64,000 nucleotides of DNA from Tyto alba. Its lineage: Eukaryota; Chordata; Aves; Strigiformes; Tytonidae. Of this stretch, positions 13,901-23,846 are shown one piece after another (the stretch's first letter is position 1; every line of letters begins with the position of its first letter). The notes beneath the pieces were generated by a model. The model was not told where the DNA came from, did no database searches, and worked only from the letters and a program-made list of their open reading frames with translations. The DNA lies in the NCBI RefSeq assembly GCF_018691265.1, contig NW_024881316.1:11282819-11346818 (forward strand), given 5' to 3'. The position numbers and the translations under genes were made by a program.

Positions 13901-16900
13901 TCAGCAATATATTTTTCTTTGATCTCTGTGCCAGTTTTAAGCAGGTGTACATAACAAAATATACCTTTAAAAAATTACCTAACACAAGAGCTGCAGTAGG
14001 GATTTCTTTGAACTTCATCCGACAAGCCCATTCTGTTGTCTTCTCTTGGAACTCAGAATGAGATCGCCTCAAAAAACTGACTAGATTATCAAATAACTGC
14101 TTGTTCAAGTCTTCCTGTATTTGCTGTAAACAAACACAGAGAGATTTTATTTATAAAAATGTGGAAACACCAGAATATTTTCCTTTTCCTACCCCTTTCC
14201 TGCATAACTGTTAGTCCTTAAAACTCCAGGGTAAAATTTTAAGTAACACTAAATTTTCCTGTGAACTATAAACATATTCATTTATTCACTGTGTGGCAAA
14301 CACAGACATTTCCCATCTTGGAACTTTTGGCCAAATGCCTCAACAATAACTTGGAAAGCAAATGATCTTAACTGTGTTGTCACACCACAGGCTTTAAAGG
14401 AGGAGGAGGAAAAAAAAAAAAAAGCAAAACATACTGACAAGTGACATATGAGGAATAAAACAATATAATTAGTTTCTGGAAGAACGTTTGTGAAAATTCC
14501 TATTATTTTCTTTTGGCTTACAAAACACCTGTAAACACTTTTCTGAGAGATCTAAATGAGAGCAAACATTCAGCTCCTCCAAACCTAATTCAGGGTGAAA
14601 GAAAAAAAAAATAATAATAAAGGAAAGCATTAAGCATGTTTTATGGGAAAAAATAGGAAACCACATGACTGACACATTTGCTACACTGTCTTTTGCCCTT
14701 CAGGATGACTTTCATAAAAGAATATGTGCAGTAATATATGGAAAGGTGAGAGAAAACACATGGAGATAAAGCTTTTAAAGGCAGCTATATAGTGGCAGCA
14801 TTTTCTGTTTCTTTTATTATGTATGTGCCTTTGAAAATCTGTCTCTAATTCAAGATATACCTCCTGCTAGAACAGACAAAAAACCCCTGTACTCTTAAGT
14901 TCAGGGTATCAATATATACTCTAGAACACAGATGTTAGAAACAAGATTAAACCCGTGGACCCCGATAAAATCATCATCAAGATTTATTAGCAACAAGAAG
15001 TGACAAACACAGCAGGAAACTTGATTTTAAATGAAGTGGCAAAAGCTGTCTCTAGCAGCTTTGATGAGGCAGTGATCAAAGGAGTTAAGGTTACATCTCC
15101 AGGAGACTGCACACAATGCCTGCTCAAAAACCTGAGCTCTAGTTCCATTATACAGTAGAGTTCCTGTTGCTCTCCTGAACAACTGATAAAGCTGTACACA
15201 AAGTAATCTTACTCTTTTCACCCTCTATTTATTAAAAAATAGTCTTCTGGCCTTTGTTGATTGTGCATCTCTGACCTCCCACTTGATAAATTCTATGGCA
15301 ACTCAGAAGGAACTGTAACATACTATTTTAAAAAGAATAATTTACGCCATCAGCTTTGTAACAGCATCATAGCAGCTCCTGTATTACCACACACCCCATA
15401 ACAATCCTCTGGGTTTCTGCTTCAGAAGCTATCAGACCTTGAGCTTCTTCTGATCGTTAATGAACACGTGTTCACTGAGTTGTCCTAAGAAGAACCTGTA
15501 TCCTTACTTTGCATGGTGTCATGCCCCTCTCAGACAAGGGAGACAAGTGATCTAGGTTCGTAAATCCCCGATGGAGTAGACAATGGTCAGACAAGTCTCA
15601 AAGTCCATGCACATACATTTATTCATTTCCCACAACGTACTAACTGGATACATAACTGGCTAAGTATATAACGAAACAGGGCAAGCGACACAATATGCTT
15701 TGCCTTTCTTAATGGTAATAAGGGGAAAGGGAAAAAAGAAAAGGAGGGAGACAGAGATCCCCTGCCCAGGTTCCTGCGTTGGTCCTGTCTGAGTTCATCA
15801 GGGATGTGTCCATCTTGCTTGCTTGCTTTCTTGCTTCTTTCTATCTATTGCTTGCTCTCACTCCTCACCCCTCCTCAGTTTATCCACACTCCTTGGTTCC
15901 ATCCCCCAGGTCAACCCACATACCTAGGTACCACATGTATGGGGAGGGGTAAAGTGCTTCATGGGATGATGTAACTATCACGATCTTGTTAATCTTCATC
16001 AGCATATGCAGGGGTATGTAGGTAGGTAATCAACTTTAATATATGCGTTTCATGGATAATAAAGCAAAGGCCATTCACTAGACAGATGGCCCTTGAAACT
16101 TCACAAGATGCACCAGGGCAGAGCTGTCCTGCCTTCATAGAACTCCCTCTCCCAGCTGCATCCTGTGCTATTCAGGCCACCTTATCAGCTCCAGCTGCCA
16201 CATTATTCACCCCATGACTATAGTTGCGTTACTTGTGTGTGAGGCATTCCTCAGCTCAGAGGGCCTCCACTCCCACCCCATTCCTTATCTTTTTCTCAGG
16301 CTGCTTTTCTCAGGCCCTGTTTTGGGGTGTTACAAGTCAGCTCTCACATCATGGTTACAGTAGATGTTATTTCTTCCAATGCACACTTGTAAAGATGGAA
16401 TTCATTCTGCCATAGCACTACACATTTACTTAGCTTTCTTAAAATCCATCAGCCTTTTCTTGTCAAAACAACTTTGTTACTGGCAGTGTGTTGGTAGTGT
16501 TCCAGAAAGTACACTAGACTGCGCTGCATCTCAAGTGACCAGCTCATTGCATAACACTGTTTACTTTGGAAAAATCATATAAACCAGAAGTTCAGTCCTT
16601 GCTACAACACAAGGTTTGGTCATGATTATCTGTTGTGTGGTCTGAAAACCATTGTCTGCACATTAGAGCTGAAATTACCATATTACAGCCCTGCACTTAG
16701 GCTTTTTGTTTCTAACCTGGATCCTGGTAGTTGCACTAAAATTCCTCGCTTTACAGGGAGGGTATGTTCCTGAAAGCCCTTGATGAGATGTGTCATAATA
16801 AGAATATTTGCAAGGTCACTGCTGACAGCAGAGGCCAAAACTGGGATACCTTGCAATACTGAAACAAAAGGTCCAAAAGTCATCTTCTAAAAATGAAGGG

Positions 16901-19900
16901 CAGTTCCTGCAGTACTTTTGCCAGCTTTTCATGTTGAGAAGCCTGGAAAGATGTCATCACCAGATGGCAGAAGGTGCTGCCACAATTACAGCACAGTTTA
17001 TGATAGACAAAGGCCAAGAAAGCTCTGCAACAAGGTACCTGGAGGTCAAATCCTCTTAATTCTTCAACATCTCAAGTAGATACTGGGAAAACACTAGCAC
17101 AAGCACATGGCCTGCCAACAAATTGTCAGGTAGCAATACCCTGGCAAAAACTATGCAGAACATCCTGCTGGGCTCCCTTAGCACGCTAACAGAACCCCTA
17201 GGATAAAAGTCCAAACCAGCAAGACATGCACTCCCCAGGTACTCTGCCACGGATCAGGTTTACTACACCAGGGTTTGAAAGTATGTAAGAAATAAAATCC
17301 TGTCTGGATAAAGCCCTCACCTACCTGGTCTGACCTCATAGATAATGCTGCTTTGAACAGGAGTTCAGACTAGAGACTTTCTAAGGTCCCTTCCACCCTG
17401 CATTATCACACAATTTTATATGTAAGAACAATCATCACCTCCAAGTTCGCCAACAGTAGGATAAAAGGATGGTAACTCAAAACTCGGCAGAAAAAATATC
17501 AGATACCCCAGAAGCTGGATAAAGAAAATTCTACATATAGCAGAAAAAATAATCATAGGTAACCTGCCCTTGAGCAAATGAAACTCTAAGACAAGGCCCA
17601 TATTTGTCATCAATTTGTCAATGTAGGGTGAACTGTCTTCCATCAGGAGGAAGAAGAACAGAAGGAAGTATTTGGCAAACTCCTAGCAGCCTCAAAGAAA
17701 ACAAGCGTAGGAGATTTAGAACAGGAAAGAATGAGGATTTTCCAGATGGCAACAGCTCTGTGCTTCTGAGTGGTTAAGGGAGGCTTTTGCTATGATGGCC
17801 TGTGCTGGCTGCTCTGGGAGAAATCCCTGCAGAGCACTAGGAAAAAAAGCCAGCAACACTTCTTCAACCTGAAAATCCTGCAGCCACTGTTCACAATGTA
17901 GAAGCATTGCCTCAAAAGCCTTGACAACACTGTGCTAAAGAAAGAAGATCCAAGAAAAGGTCTTCCAGAAGGAGCTAGAGAATGCTATCTTCCCTGTAGT
18001 CCACTGTGTTACCGACAAGGCAGTTTGTGGTGCAGCTGCCAACATTATTGCTGATGCTGGTAGCTAACCCACCAAGCTGAAGACAGGAAGATACCAAATA
18101 TACCTCCACAAACTTCTGTGCGTTCTCTATAATCAGCATCGTGATGTAGCACACTGCTTTGCACACCCTGGCAAGTTACAGTTTGAAAAGGATAATGATT
18201 AGTCAAAGTGAGATGGATCACGGAATAGTGGGAACAGAATTAGAGGAATTTATGGGTTTAGCCCAAGGGTCCAGATTGTAAGCTACAGCCAGCTGGCCTC
18301 TACTGTACCTCCCAAAACAAACTTTGGAAAAAAACATTCTCATAATGTCCAGAGCCCAACGGCAGGCAGAGGAATATGGAATACTTGCCCAGAATCCTTG
18401 ACACTGAATAGAGGAAATCCCTGCTGTACGGAAGCAATTATTCATACTATAATGCGAGCCAGCTGGCTATAGGGACACAACAAGAGCATGCCATCTAACA
18501 CACAATTAGGAGGCCACAGTTCAATATGAAATTAACTCCAATCCCTACCAGACAACCCCACTGACAGTGTCTGTACTAATTCAAGAGACCGTGCTTACAG
18601 CCGTGTCATTCAGTATTTGACATCCATGCAGCTGTATTCACATAAATCCACTGTGAATCCTGGGCTGCAATGAACTCTAACACTGAGGTCAGGAGCAGCC
18701 TAAAATCCTCAGAGGGTTGGCAAGCACATAACTGAATTGAAGGTAGAAAACAGCAGTATGCCTGGAATTAATAAAAAGGACAATTAGTAAGAACAGAAGC
18801 TTAGAAGCAGCAGCTTGAAGCATCAAAAGCATATAGTTCTGTGGTTAGAAGTAACATGTAATTGATGGCTTTACTATTTTATATTCTGGACAGGGATTTC
18901 AGTCTTAGTCAATATTTCTGGCCCTTCTATTGCTTTAACTAATTGCCCTTTTAAGTGTGCAAAAAAGATCTCCAGAAACAAAGAAGCAAGCGGTGGTGTT
19001 ATAAATGCAAAGCACTGCTTTACTATGAGGTGCAACTCACCTCTGTTTCCGATTTGATCTGTTTCCATAAAGACTGACAAGTAACAAACCGCAATTCAAC
19101 ATCCTCTGAATAACTGTTTAATTCTTTGAAAACATCAACTAGAAAGACAGAAAGCAAAGGCAAACACAAATAAGATTATTAAAACAAAACATTTTTTTTG
19201 TTGAGAAAAAAAAAGAGCACCTGACTGAAACAAGAACATCTTAATATACATATATATGAGGGAGATGACTTTTCTCTTATCCAATTAATTAACTGCTGGT
19301 ATCTGGTAGAACAAGTGAGGGAACAGGCAGAATCTACTACCCAAGTCTGCAGGCAAAAGGTAAAGAACTGGCTTCCATCTCAAGTCCCAGACGAGCTATA
19401 GACTAAATCAGAGAAAACGGTCTTTATTATGAAAATAAAAATAAATTTTAAAAAATCTTTCCCTTGCTTCCAAAAGTTTTGTGGGCCTCTCTCACCTGTT
19501 AAATATTCAATCCTCCTTCACTAATACTGTCAGATATAAACCATAAAGACTTGCAAGAATGGATACATGAAAATCCTTTCTGTTCCCCAGGGAAGATGCA
19601 GCTAACACCAATTTCCTGAAAATAATAAGGTATACTGGGAAAGAACTGTCAGGTTACATGAAATACAGATTTATTTATTTTTTTGAAATACATTTGACCA
19701 ACACAACTATGCCTGCAAAACTTTTAAGCACAAACTAATGTTTGTGCTTAAAGCCTACATTTATGGCTCACCTCTAAATTGCCTCTTGCTTCTATACATG
19801 CTCTTTATGAAAAAGAAAATCAGATCCTTTTTGGTAAAACAGTGTCTTGGCACATTTTCTGAATATACCTGGCTTCCCAGGTGCTGCTCTACCTCACAGA

Positions 19901-22900
19901 TGTGAGTACAGAAGCTCTCCACCAGCTTCCAACTAAGGAGGAAAGACAGAGCTGGGAGTAAAATGGAAGACTGGATAGAAACTAGTATAAACAGTGGGGT
20001 TTTTCCCCATTGTTCTTCCTCCCACATTCACAGAGTCTACACTTCCCACTAGGAAAAAAAAAAAGGGGGGGGTGGGGGGCAAAAAACCCCACAGGCTTGG
20101 AACCATCCTTCTGTTCCCAGCATACATTTAGCAGCCCAGGTATAGGTTTAAGGCTTCACTAAAGCCACCTAGAAGAAGACAAAGACTGAACTTTAAGTAA
20201 ACATCCTGTTAACTGTTGCTACAAGGCAACATTAAAGATAACAACTGATTGTTTCTAAATGTATGCATACAAAAGATTACATTTGCTAGCCATTAATGTC
20301 CATTTGGTGAACATTCAATGGAGTATCAGCAGTGGTCTGATCAGCAGAAAAGAACCATCTGATGAACCCATTAAATCTCCCAAAGTATTAAAACCACCCA
20401 AAAGCTCTGTACATGACAAACAAGAGGCATCCCTCAGCCTCCATTTTCATCATTTCCCCTTAAAATAGCACCTCAGTTGTATTCCTAAGAAAAATCACTT
20501 AAAATATGCAACCAACTCTGATTAGGCAGATCTCAGGCTTTTAGTTAAAGAAAATCCAGCCACATTATTGGTAATACACCAAAGCATAATATTCTTTTTA
20601 TACTACCAAAACTCAAACTATAGGTGCAAACCTGCACAGAAGGTCTTTCGTGGTGTGCAACAGTATTATCAACTATTGATGCTGTGAAGTTTCACAACCG
20701 AAACACTAGACAGGTTTGGGCTTTCAAATGGGACGGATGCACATCAAGTATTGTTTATTTAGAACACCATTCCAACCAACTGCTGTGAGCAGCCAAACTA
20801 GCTTACCTCTGCCTCTCTTCTAGGGGTAGTTCAGTCAAATTTATTTTTCTGTCTCAAAGCATTTGCTAACTAGAACAAAATGTTCAGCAGGATTTATCCA
20901 AGCATTACTAATCTTGCAAAAACGAAAACATAGTATATAGTAAGGGCTAAAATTTCAGTGTGGTTTAAGTGCATAGGTCTTGGTTGTTGATTTACTTATC
21001 TTGCAATGACTTGGAATGACAGACTGGATTCTATTCCCTGCCTCTCATTCCCTGAGCTACAGATGTGCCAACTCTCATGGAAAAAAACAACTTGGGATTA
21101 ATTTTAAAGCAGGTCTTACAGTAATGGTAACACAGGGTAATGCATGAGCCTAAGGCAATTTCCACAAAAATTTGGCCTTATTACTTCCCCCTCCACTTTT
21201 TTTTATACAAATTGTCACACCTTTTGACAGCTCTGGTGATGACAAAAGAAGTTTAACCTGGGAATAAGAACAATAAATTTCCTAAATCTTCAAACAACAA
21301 CTATTTAAGCAACATTATTCATAGCTCCAGTTAAGAGGCAATCCTGTTCAGTCTTCCTTAAATGACAGGAGACTTGTAAACACATCATATAGACTGGAAA
21401 AAATATATATAATACTAGTGGACAAAAGCCATGGGATCTTCACAAATGGCTTTTCTTATTTTCCTCAAGAAAATTAGACAAGCTACCCAGAATACGATGA
21501 GACTTATGAATGAGATATTGTTTCTGACTCCCACAGGTTAAAAGTGGCTCATTCAGACTCCTCATATAAATAGTTTGTCAGTCAGTAAACAATTTATGGT
21601 AGCATGGAAATGAGTTCTCTTGTAAAAAAATGTGCAAAGACAAAGATAGCTATGCAATCTTGATCACTGGAGATGAAAAAAACCATTTACACTAGCCAAC
21701 AATTTGCTGGGGTTCCTCCAAAGACATGATCTTTCAGCAGTATTGATATCAAGGAGCAACACAGATCCTCATGCAGCTATGACAGAACTCAATCAGATGT
21801 TGTGAACCTTCCAGGGTTAACTCTTTTCAAGCATAGAAACATATATCAAAATGCACTAACCTGTTTCCCGAGTCACTCTCCTCTTCTTGTGGCCTGGTTT
21901 AAAAACAAAGCAGCCCTAGAGAATAGCAAAAAAACATAAACTTCAAAATGAGCATCAATCTGACTGGCCCTCCAGGCCATTTTATTCTCCTTTCATTTCA
22001 ATGCTTCGTTAAACTAAAAATTTGAACTGAATTACCAGCATCTTAAGGATATCAATTTGCATATTGTCCCTTTATATTCCTGTTTCAAGTTGGACAACTA
22101 GCAGAAGCAGTATCACAGCATATTTGGGAGAAACTTTTTCATCTTTCCATTAAGTTCAATTCAACTGTCAACTAAAAACAGCAGTAGATTCTTTAAATAT
22201 CTCATAGCCTCCAACAGGTTTAGAATTAAGAGGAAACAATTCCCCAGGGACACATCAATAGAGTTTTCTCAGTACAGTTTCACTTAAAAACAAAACAACA
22301 ACAAAAGCAAAATGCTATTTAATGCTTTACAGCTATTTAATGCTTTTACTAGAGGCTATTTAGTGCTTTACAAGCACTGGATTTCCCTACACCCCTGAAT
22401 GTATTAGAGACTAGAATATAAAACGGCAAGGAAGTATTACATATAGGACATGGGAGGCAAGGCAGGGGGGACATGTTTCACTACCCAACTCTTAAAGGCA
22501 ACAGCCATTTTTGAAAGGGAAATCCACCTGTTTTGGATCAAGTTTTAACTTTGTTTGAAAGTACTTCCCTTTAGCAGTAATAACCTGCACAGTGACCTCC
22601 ACACCAAAGGATCCAGCTGTACATCACAATTCAGTGAAAAACAACAGAAGGGACAGGAGCTTTCTGATGATAAAACACATCCCTTCCTGCTGTGGACCAC
22701 TGCTACTATTCAGTATACGATCAAGCAAGGCCGGAAATAAATTAAACATTTCAATACAACATTTTAAGTCTCACTATGAATGCACTCTCCCTACTGCCAA
22801 CCCTGACTACAGGCCAGATAGAAGTTTTCAGCTCAGAAATATCAAGGCAATAAATAACATTACGTATGAGTGACAGAACTTTTATTTTCACTTCTCCATT

Positions 22901-23463
22901 AAATTATTTCCGGGGGAAGATGCAACGAGCGTTTCAAAGTGGCAGCAAGCAAGTAATGCCAACAGATTTTAGCTCTAAGTGACGAAAGCTACAGCCACAA
23001 CGCTACTGCTCAGTTCTAGGTGAGGTTTACTTCAAGTATGAGCGCTTTTTGTGTGCTAACAGGAGGGAGGAGCAAGACAGGAGAGCTGACGGTTGCGAGA
23101 AGAAAAAAGTGGGGCGGAACGGGAGTCAGGGCACAGAGGAAGAGTCACCAAGTCTTGACAAAGCAAAGGGACAGAACAGACTGGGGGGAATGGCAACTGG
23201 GAGCCTGGGCGCACGGGACGAGGGAAACGGCAGCGGATGGTGAGAGGGACAAGGCAATTCTAGGGGTCAGCTCCTCCAGCGCCCGCACAGCCGCGCTCCT
23301 CCCCTCACGGGGCCCGGCCGGGAGAAGCCCCCGTCCCGCCGAGGCCGGGGAGCACCGCCGGGGGGGGCGGGCGCGAAAACCAACACACACCCACCCCCCC
23401 ACCCCCCCCCCACACACACACACCCTCCCCTCCCCTCACCTTGGAGACGGAGCACGTGCTCAT
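4926..23463 (-). CDS. ORC3: ORC3, origin recognition complex subunit 3, 5' part (exons 1-11)
   Basis: Subunit of the nuclear origin recognition complex, which marks replication origins and helps load the MCM helicase. ORC3 has an AAA+-like fold without a working ATPase site and packs against ORC2. Eleven exons join to 1191 nt, 397 codons with no stop. They match human ORC3 (711 aa) from its start to about residue 400: GCFVFKP near the N-terminus, [69 protein letters not shown]. The C-terminal insertion and winged-helix part, about 310 residues, is not in the window and should lie beyond base 1. The start codon has G at -3. The gene is head to head with RARS2. Every junction has GT-AG borders and consistent phase. 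Truncation by the window edge is inferred from the lack of any further matching exon in 1-4925. Confidence 0.95.
4990..5470 (-). other. ORC3 intron 10
   Basis: 481 nt, GT-AG, AT-rich; nothing else seen. Confidence 0.85.
5471..5604 (-). CDS. ORC3: ORC3 exon 10
   Basis: Residues 332-376, 134 nt. Reads [16 protein letters not shown] and [14 protein letters not shown], matching human [18 protein letters not shown] sequence. Acceptor TTTTTCAG, donor GTAAAA. Confidence 0.95.
5605..7420 (-). other. ORC3 intron 9
   Basis: 1816 nt, GT-AG. No recognised repeat or gene. Confidence 0.85.
7421..7534 (-). CDS. ORC3: ORC3 exon 9
   Basis: Residues 294-331, 114 nt, in phase at both ends. Reads [19 protein letters not shown] then [14 protein letters not shown], matching human. 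Acceptor CCTTTAG, donor GTAGGC. Confidence 0.96.
7535..8347 (-). other. ORC3 intron 8
   Basis: 813 nt, GT-AG; nothing recognised. Confidence 0.85.
8348..8507 (-). CDS. ORC3: ORC3 exon 8
   Basis: Residues 240-293, 160 nt. Reads [20 protein letters not shown] and [16 protein letters not shown], near-identical to human; part of the AAA+-like core. Acceptor GATCTAG, donor GTAATT. Confidence 0.96.
8508..10609 (-). other. ORC3 intron 7
   Basis: 2102 nt, very AT-rich; no recognised element. Confidence 0.85.
10610..10746 (-). CDS. ORC3: ORC3 exon 7
   Basis: Residues 195-240, 137 nt. Holds a basic SKKRSS patch, then [20 protein letters not shown], almost identical to human. This is the central beta-strand region of the AAA+-like core. 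Acceptor TTTAAAG, donor GTAATA. Confidence 0.95.
10747..11693 (-). other. ORC3 intron 6
   Basis: 947 nt. Opens with a U-run near the donor; otherwise nothing recognised. Confidence 0.85.
11666..11683 (-). repeat. U-run beside the ORC3 exon 6 donor
   Basis: Poly-A on the plus strand is an 18-nt U-run in ORC3 pre-mRNA, starting about 10 nt inside intron 6. Such runs after weak donors are known TIA1-type splicing enhancers; here the role is inferred. Confidence 0.6.
11694..11848 (-). CDS. ORC3: ORC3 exon 6
   Basis: Residues 143-194, 155 nt. Reads [20 protein letters not shown] and later NWYGSVTK, matching human KLISQLMDCCVDI and SWYMTVT. The donor GTATGA is followed within 11 nt by an 18-nt U-run in the transcript. 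Confidence 0.95.
11849..12623 (-). other. ORC3 intron 5
   Basis: 775 nt, GT-AG; nothing recognised. Confidence 0.85.
12624..12728 (-). CDS. ORC3: ORC3 exon 5
   Basis: Residues 108-143, 105 nt. Reads [17 protein letters not shown] and then EAKDCP, matching human VNVTDHDLTFGSLTE and QAKDCP. Acceptor TTTTCTAG, donor GTAAAT. Confidence 0.95.
12729..13978 (-). other. ORC3 intron 4
   Basis: 1250 nt. Contains a G9 run and an A14 run around 13504-13533; no gene or known repeat recognised. Confidence 0.85.
13979..14123 (-). CDS. ORC3: ORC3 exon 4
   Basis: Residues 60-108, 145 nt. Contains [20 protein letters not shown] and ends [10 protein letters not shown], close to human. Acceptor GTTTACAG, donor GTAATT. 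Confidence 0.95.
15517..16334 (-). mobile_element. Probable ERV-type LTR in ORC3 intron 3
   Basis: On the minus strand it would start TGTAACACCCCAAAACAGGG and end GAGGGGCATGACA. It has a TATATA-type box near 15664-15670 and AATAAA at 15618-15623, about 100 nt before the end, a plausible R/U5 layout. No target duplication was found at these edges, so the limits may be off. Same strand as ORC3. Confidence 0.5.
17295..17415 (+). mobile_element. CR1 LINE 3' end fragment
   Basis: Contains CTACCTGGTCTGACCTCATA, then GACTTTCTAAGGTCCCTTCC, the typical CR1 3' UTR. The terminal octamers are decayed (CATTATCACACAA). In ORC3 intron 3, antisense to ORC3. The 5' limit is uncertain. Confidence 0.7.
19041..19138 (-). 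CDS. ORC3: ORC3 exon 3
   Basis: Residues 27-59, 98 nt, including [19 protein letters not shown], which lines up with human RFETYQLIWQQMKSENE. Donor GTGAGT, acceptor TTTCTAG. Exons 2 and 3 together encode the same number of residues as in human. Confidence 0.93.
19723..19752. repeat. Perfect 13-bp inverted repeat
   Basis: TTTAAGCACAAAC, TAAT, GTTTGTGCTTAAA: a short perfect palindrome with a 4-nt loop in ORC3 intron 2. No known role. Confidence 0.85.
20053..20072 (+). repeat. A11G8 homopolymer junction
   Basis: An A-run passes directly into a G-run and then GGTGGGGGG. In ORC3 intron 2. No functional sign. Confidence 0.8.
21861..21915 (-). CDS. ORC3: ORC3 exon 2
   Basis: Residues 9-27, beginning [13 protein letters not shown], a basic stretch matching human. 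55 nt, ends in phase 1 at a GTTAGT donor; acceptor CTCTAG. Confidence 0.93.
22314..22372 (+). repeat. Three-copy tandem repeat
   Basis: GCTATTTAATGCTTTACA occurs three times, with the second and third copies slightly changed and spacing 18 then 23 nt. In ORC3 intron 1. Confidence 0.85.
23391..23437 (-). repeat. G-rich tract at the ORC3 exon 1 donor
   Basis: On the ORC3 strand the intron opens with GGGG and GGGAGGG-type runs, then a short GT repeat, then G11 and G7 runs. It begins within the first few bases of intron 1 and fits a G-quadruplex in pre-mRNA or DNA. Confidence 0.7.
23440..23463 (-). CDS. ORC3: ORC3 coding exon 1
   Basis: Eight codons, MSTCSVSK, then a GTGAGG donor. Human ORC3 also has an 8-codon start ending in SK before GCFVFKP. 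The palindrome AGCACGTGCT, an E-box, spans codons 2-5. Confidence 0.9.
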
Positions 23464-23510
23464 GTCGCCCCACTCTCACGCCCCAGGCCCCGGCGGTACC
23501 GGACACCACG

Positions 23511-23534
23511 CCGCCGCCGCCGCCGCCGCCGCCG
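23511..23534. repeat. (CCG)8 repeat, CGG on the ORC3 strand
   Basis: Eight uninterrupted CCG units, 48 nt upstream of the ORC3 start codon. Read on the ORC3 strand they are CGG units, probably in its 5' UTR. Confidence 0.9.
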
Positions 23535-23536
23535 GA

Positions 23537-23572
23537 GGGGGGGGGGGTGGGGAGGGGGTGGAAGGGGAAGGG
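23537..23572 (+). repeat. G-run block, likely G-quadruplex
   Basis: G11, then G4, G5, G4 and G3 runs separated by one to a few bases. This satisfies the four-run G-quadruplex pattern on the plus strand and an i-motif on the minus strand, directly next to the CCG repeat. Confidence 0.75.
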
Positions 23573-23597
23573 ACGTGCAAGCCGGCACCGACACGCG

Positions 23598-23607
23598 GCG
23601 CACGCGC
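23598..23607. promoter_or_regulatory. NRF-1-like site GCGCACGCGC
   Basis: Core match to the NRF-1 consensus (GCGCAYGCGC); outer flanks are G and C rather than Y and R. NRF-1 is a known activator of nuclear genes for mitochondrial proteins, which would suit RARS2. Binding is inferred. Confidence 0.5.
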
Positions 23608-23753
23608 CCTTCGGGAGCACTGCCCCGGCCCCCCGGCTTATGCCCGTGGAACGGCCCGACGCAGTTCGCCTCGCCGCTCGTCCCCCCTTCCCCTCTGCCT
23701 CTTGCGCCAAAGGCGAGCCTCCCCCTCCCACCCCCGTCCTGAGAATGGTACGA

Positions 23754-23778
23754 CCCCGCCCCGCCCCTGGGCGGGCGG
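23754..23778. promoter_or_regulatory. Cluster of GC boxes (Sp1/KLF type)
   Basis: CCCCGCCCCGCCCC followed after one base by GGGCGGGCGG, ending about 70 nt before the RARS2 start codon, in both orientations. Typical of TATA-less divergent promoters. Confidence 0.6.
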
Positions 23779-23846
23779 AAAGGAGAGGTGGAGGCGGGGG
23801 GAGGGAGGGAAGAGCCGGCTGCGACCTTCCGCCTGGCGGCGGAGCC

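Larger units (their letters stand above)
14124..19040 (-). other. ORC3 intron 3
   Basis: 4917 nt, the largest complete ORC3 intron here. Holds the LTR-like element and the CR1 fragment. The rest of 16335-18800 is somewhat GC-richer than its flanks and may be old transposon, but no family could be named. Confidence 0.8.
19139..21860 (-). other. ORC3 intron 2
   Basis: 2722 nt. Holds the 13-bp palindrome and the A11G8 run; no gene recognised. Confidence 0.85.
21916..23439 (-). other. ORC3 intron 1
   Basis: 1524 nt. CpG-rich near exon 1 and AT-rich beyond about 23.0 kb. Holds the G-rich donor-side tract and the three-copy repeat. Confidence 0.85.
23464..23846. promoter_or_regulatory. Shared bidirectional ORC3/RARS2 promoter
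   Basis: 383 bp separate the two start codons, which point away from each other. The interval is very GC- and CpG-rich and has no TATA box. It carries GC boxes, an NRF-1-like palindrome, a CCG repeat and a long G-run. Both 5' UTRs must lie here, so core promoter and UTRs share very little space. Transcription start sites cannot be placed from sequence alone. Confidence 0.88.
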
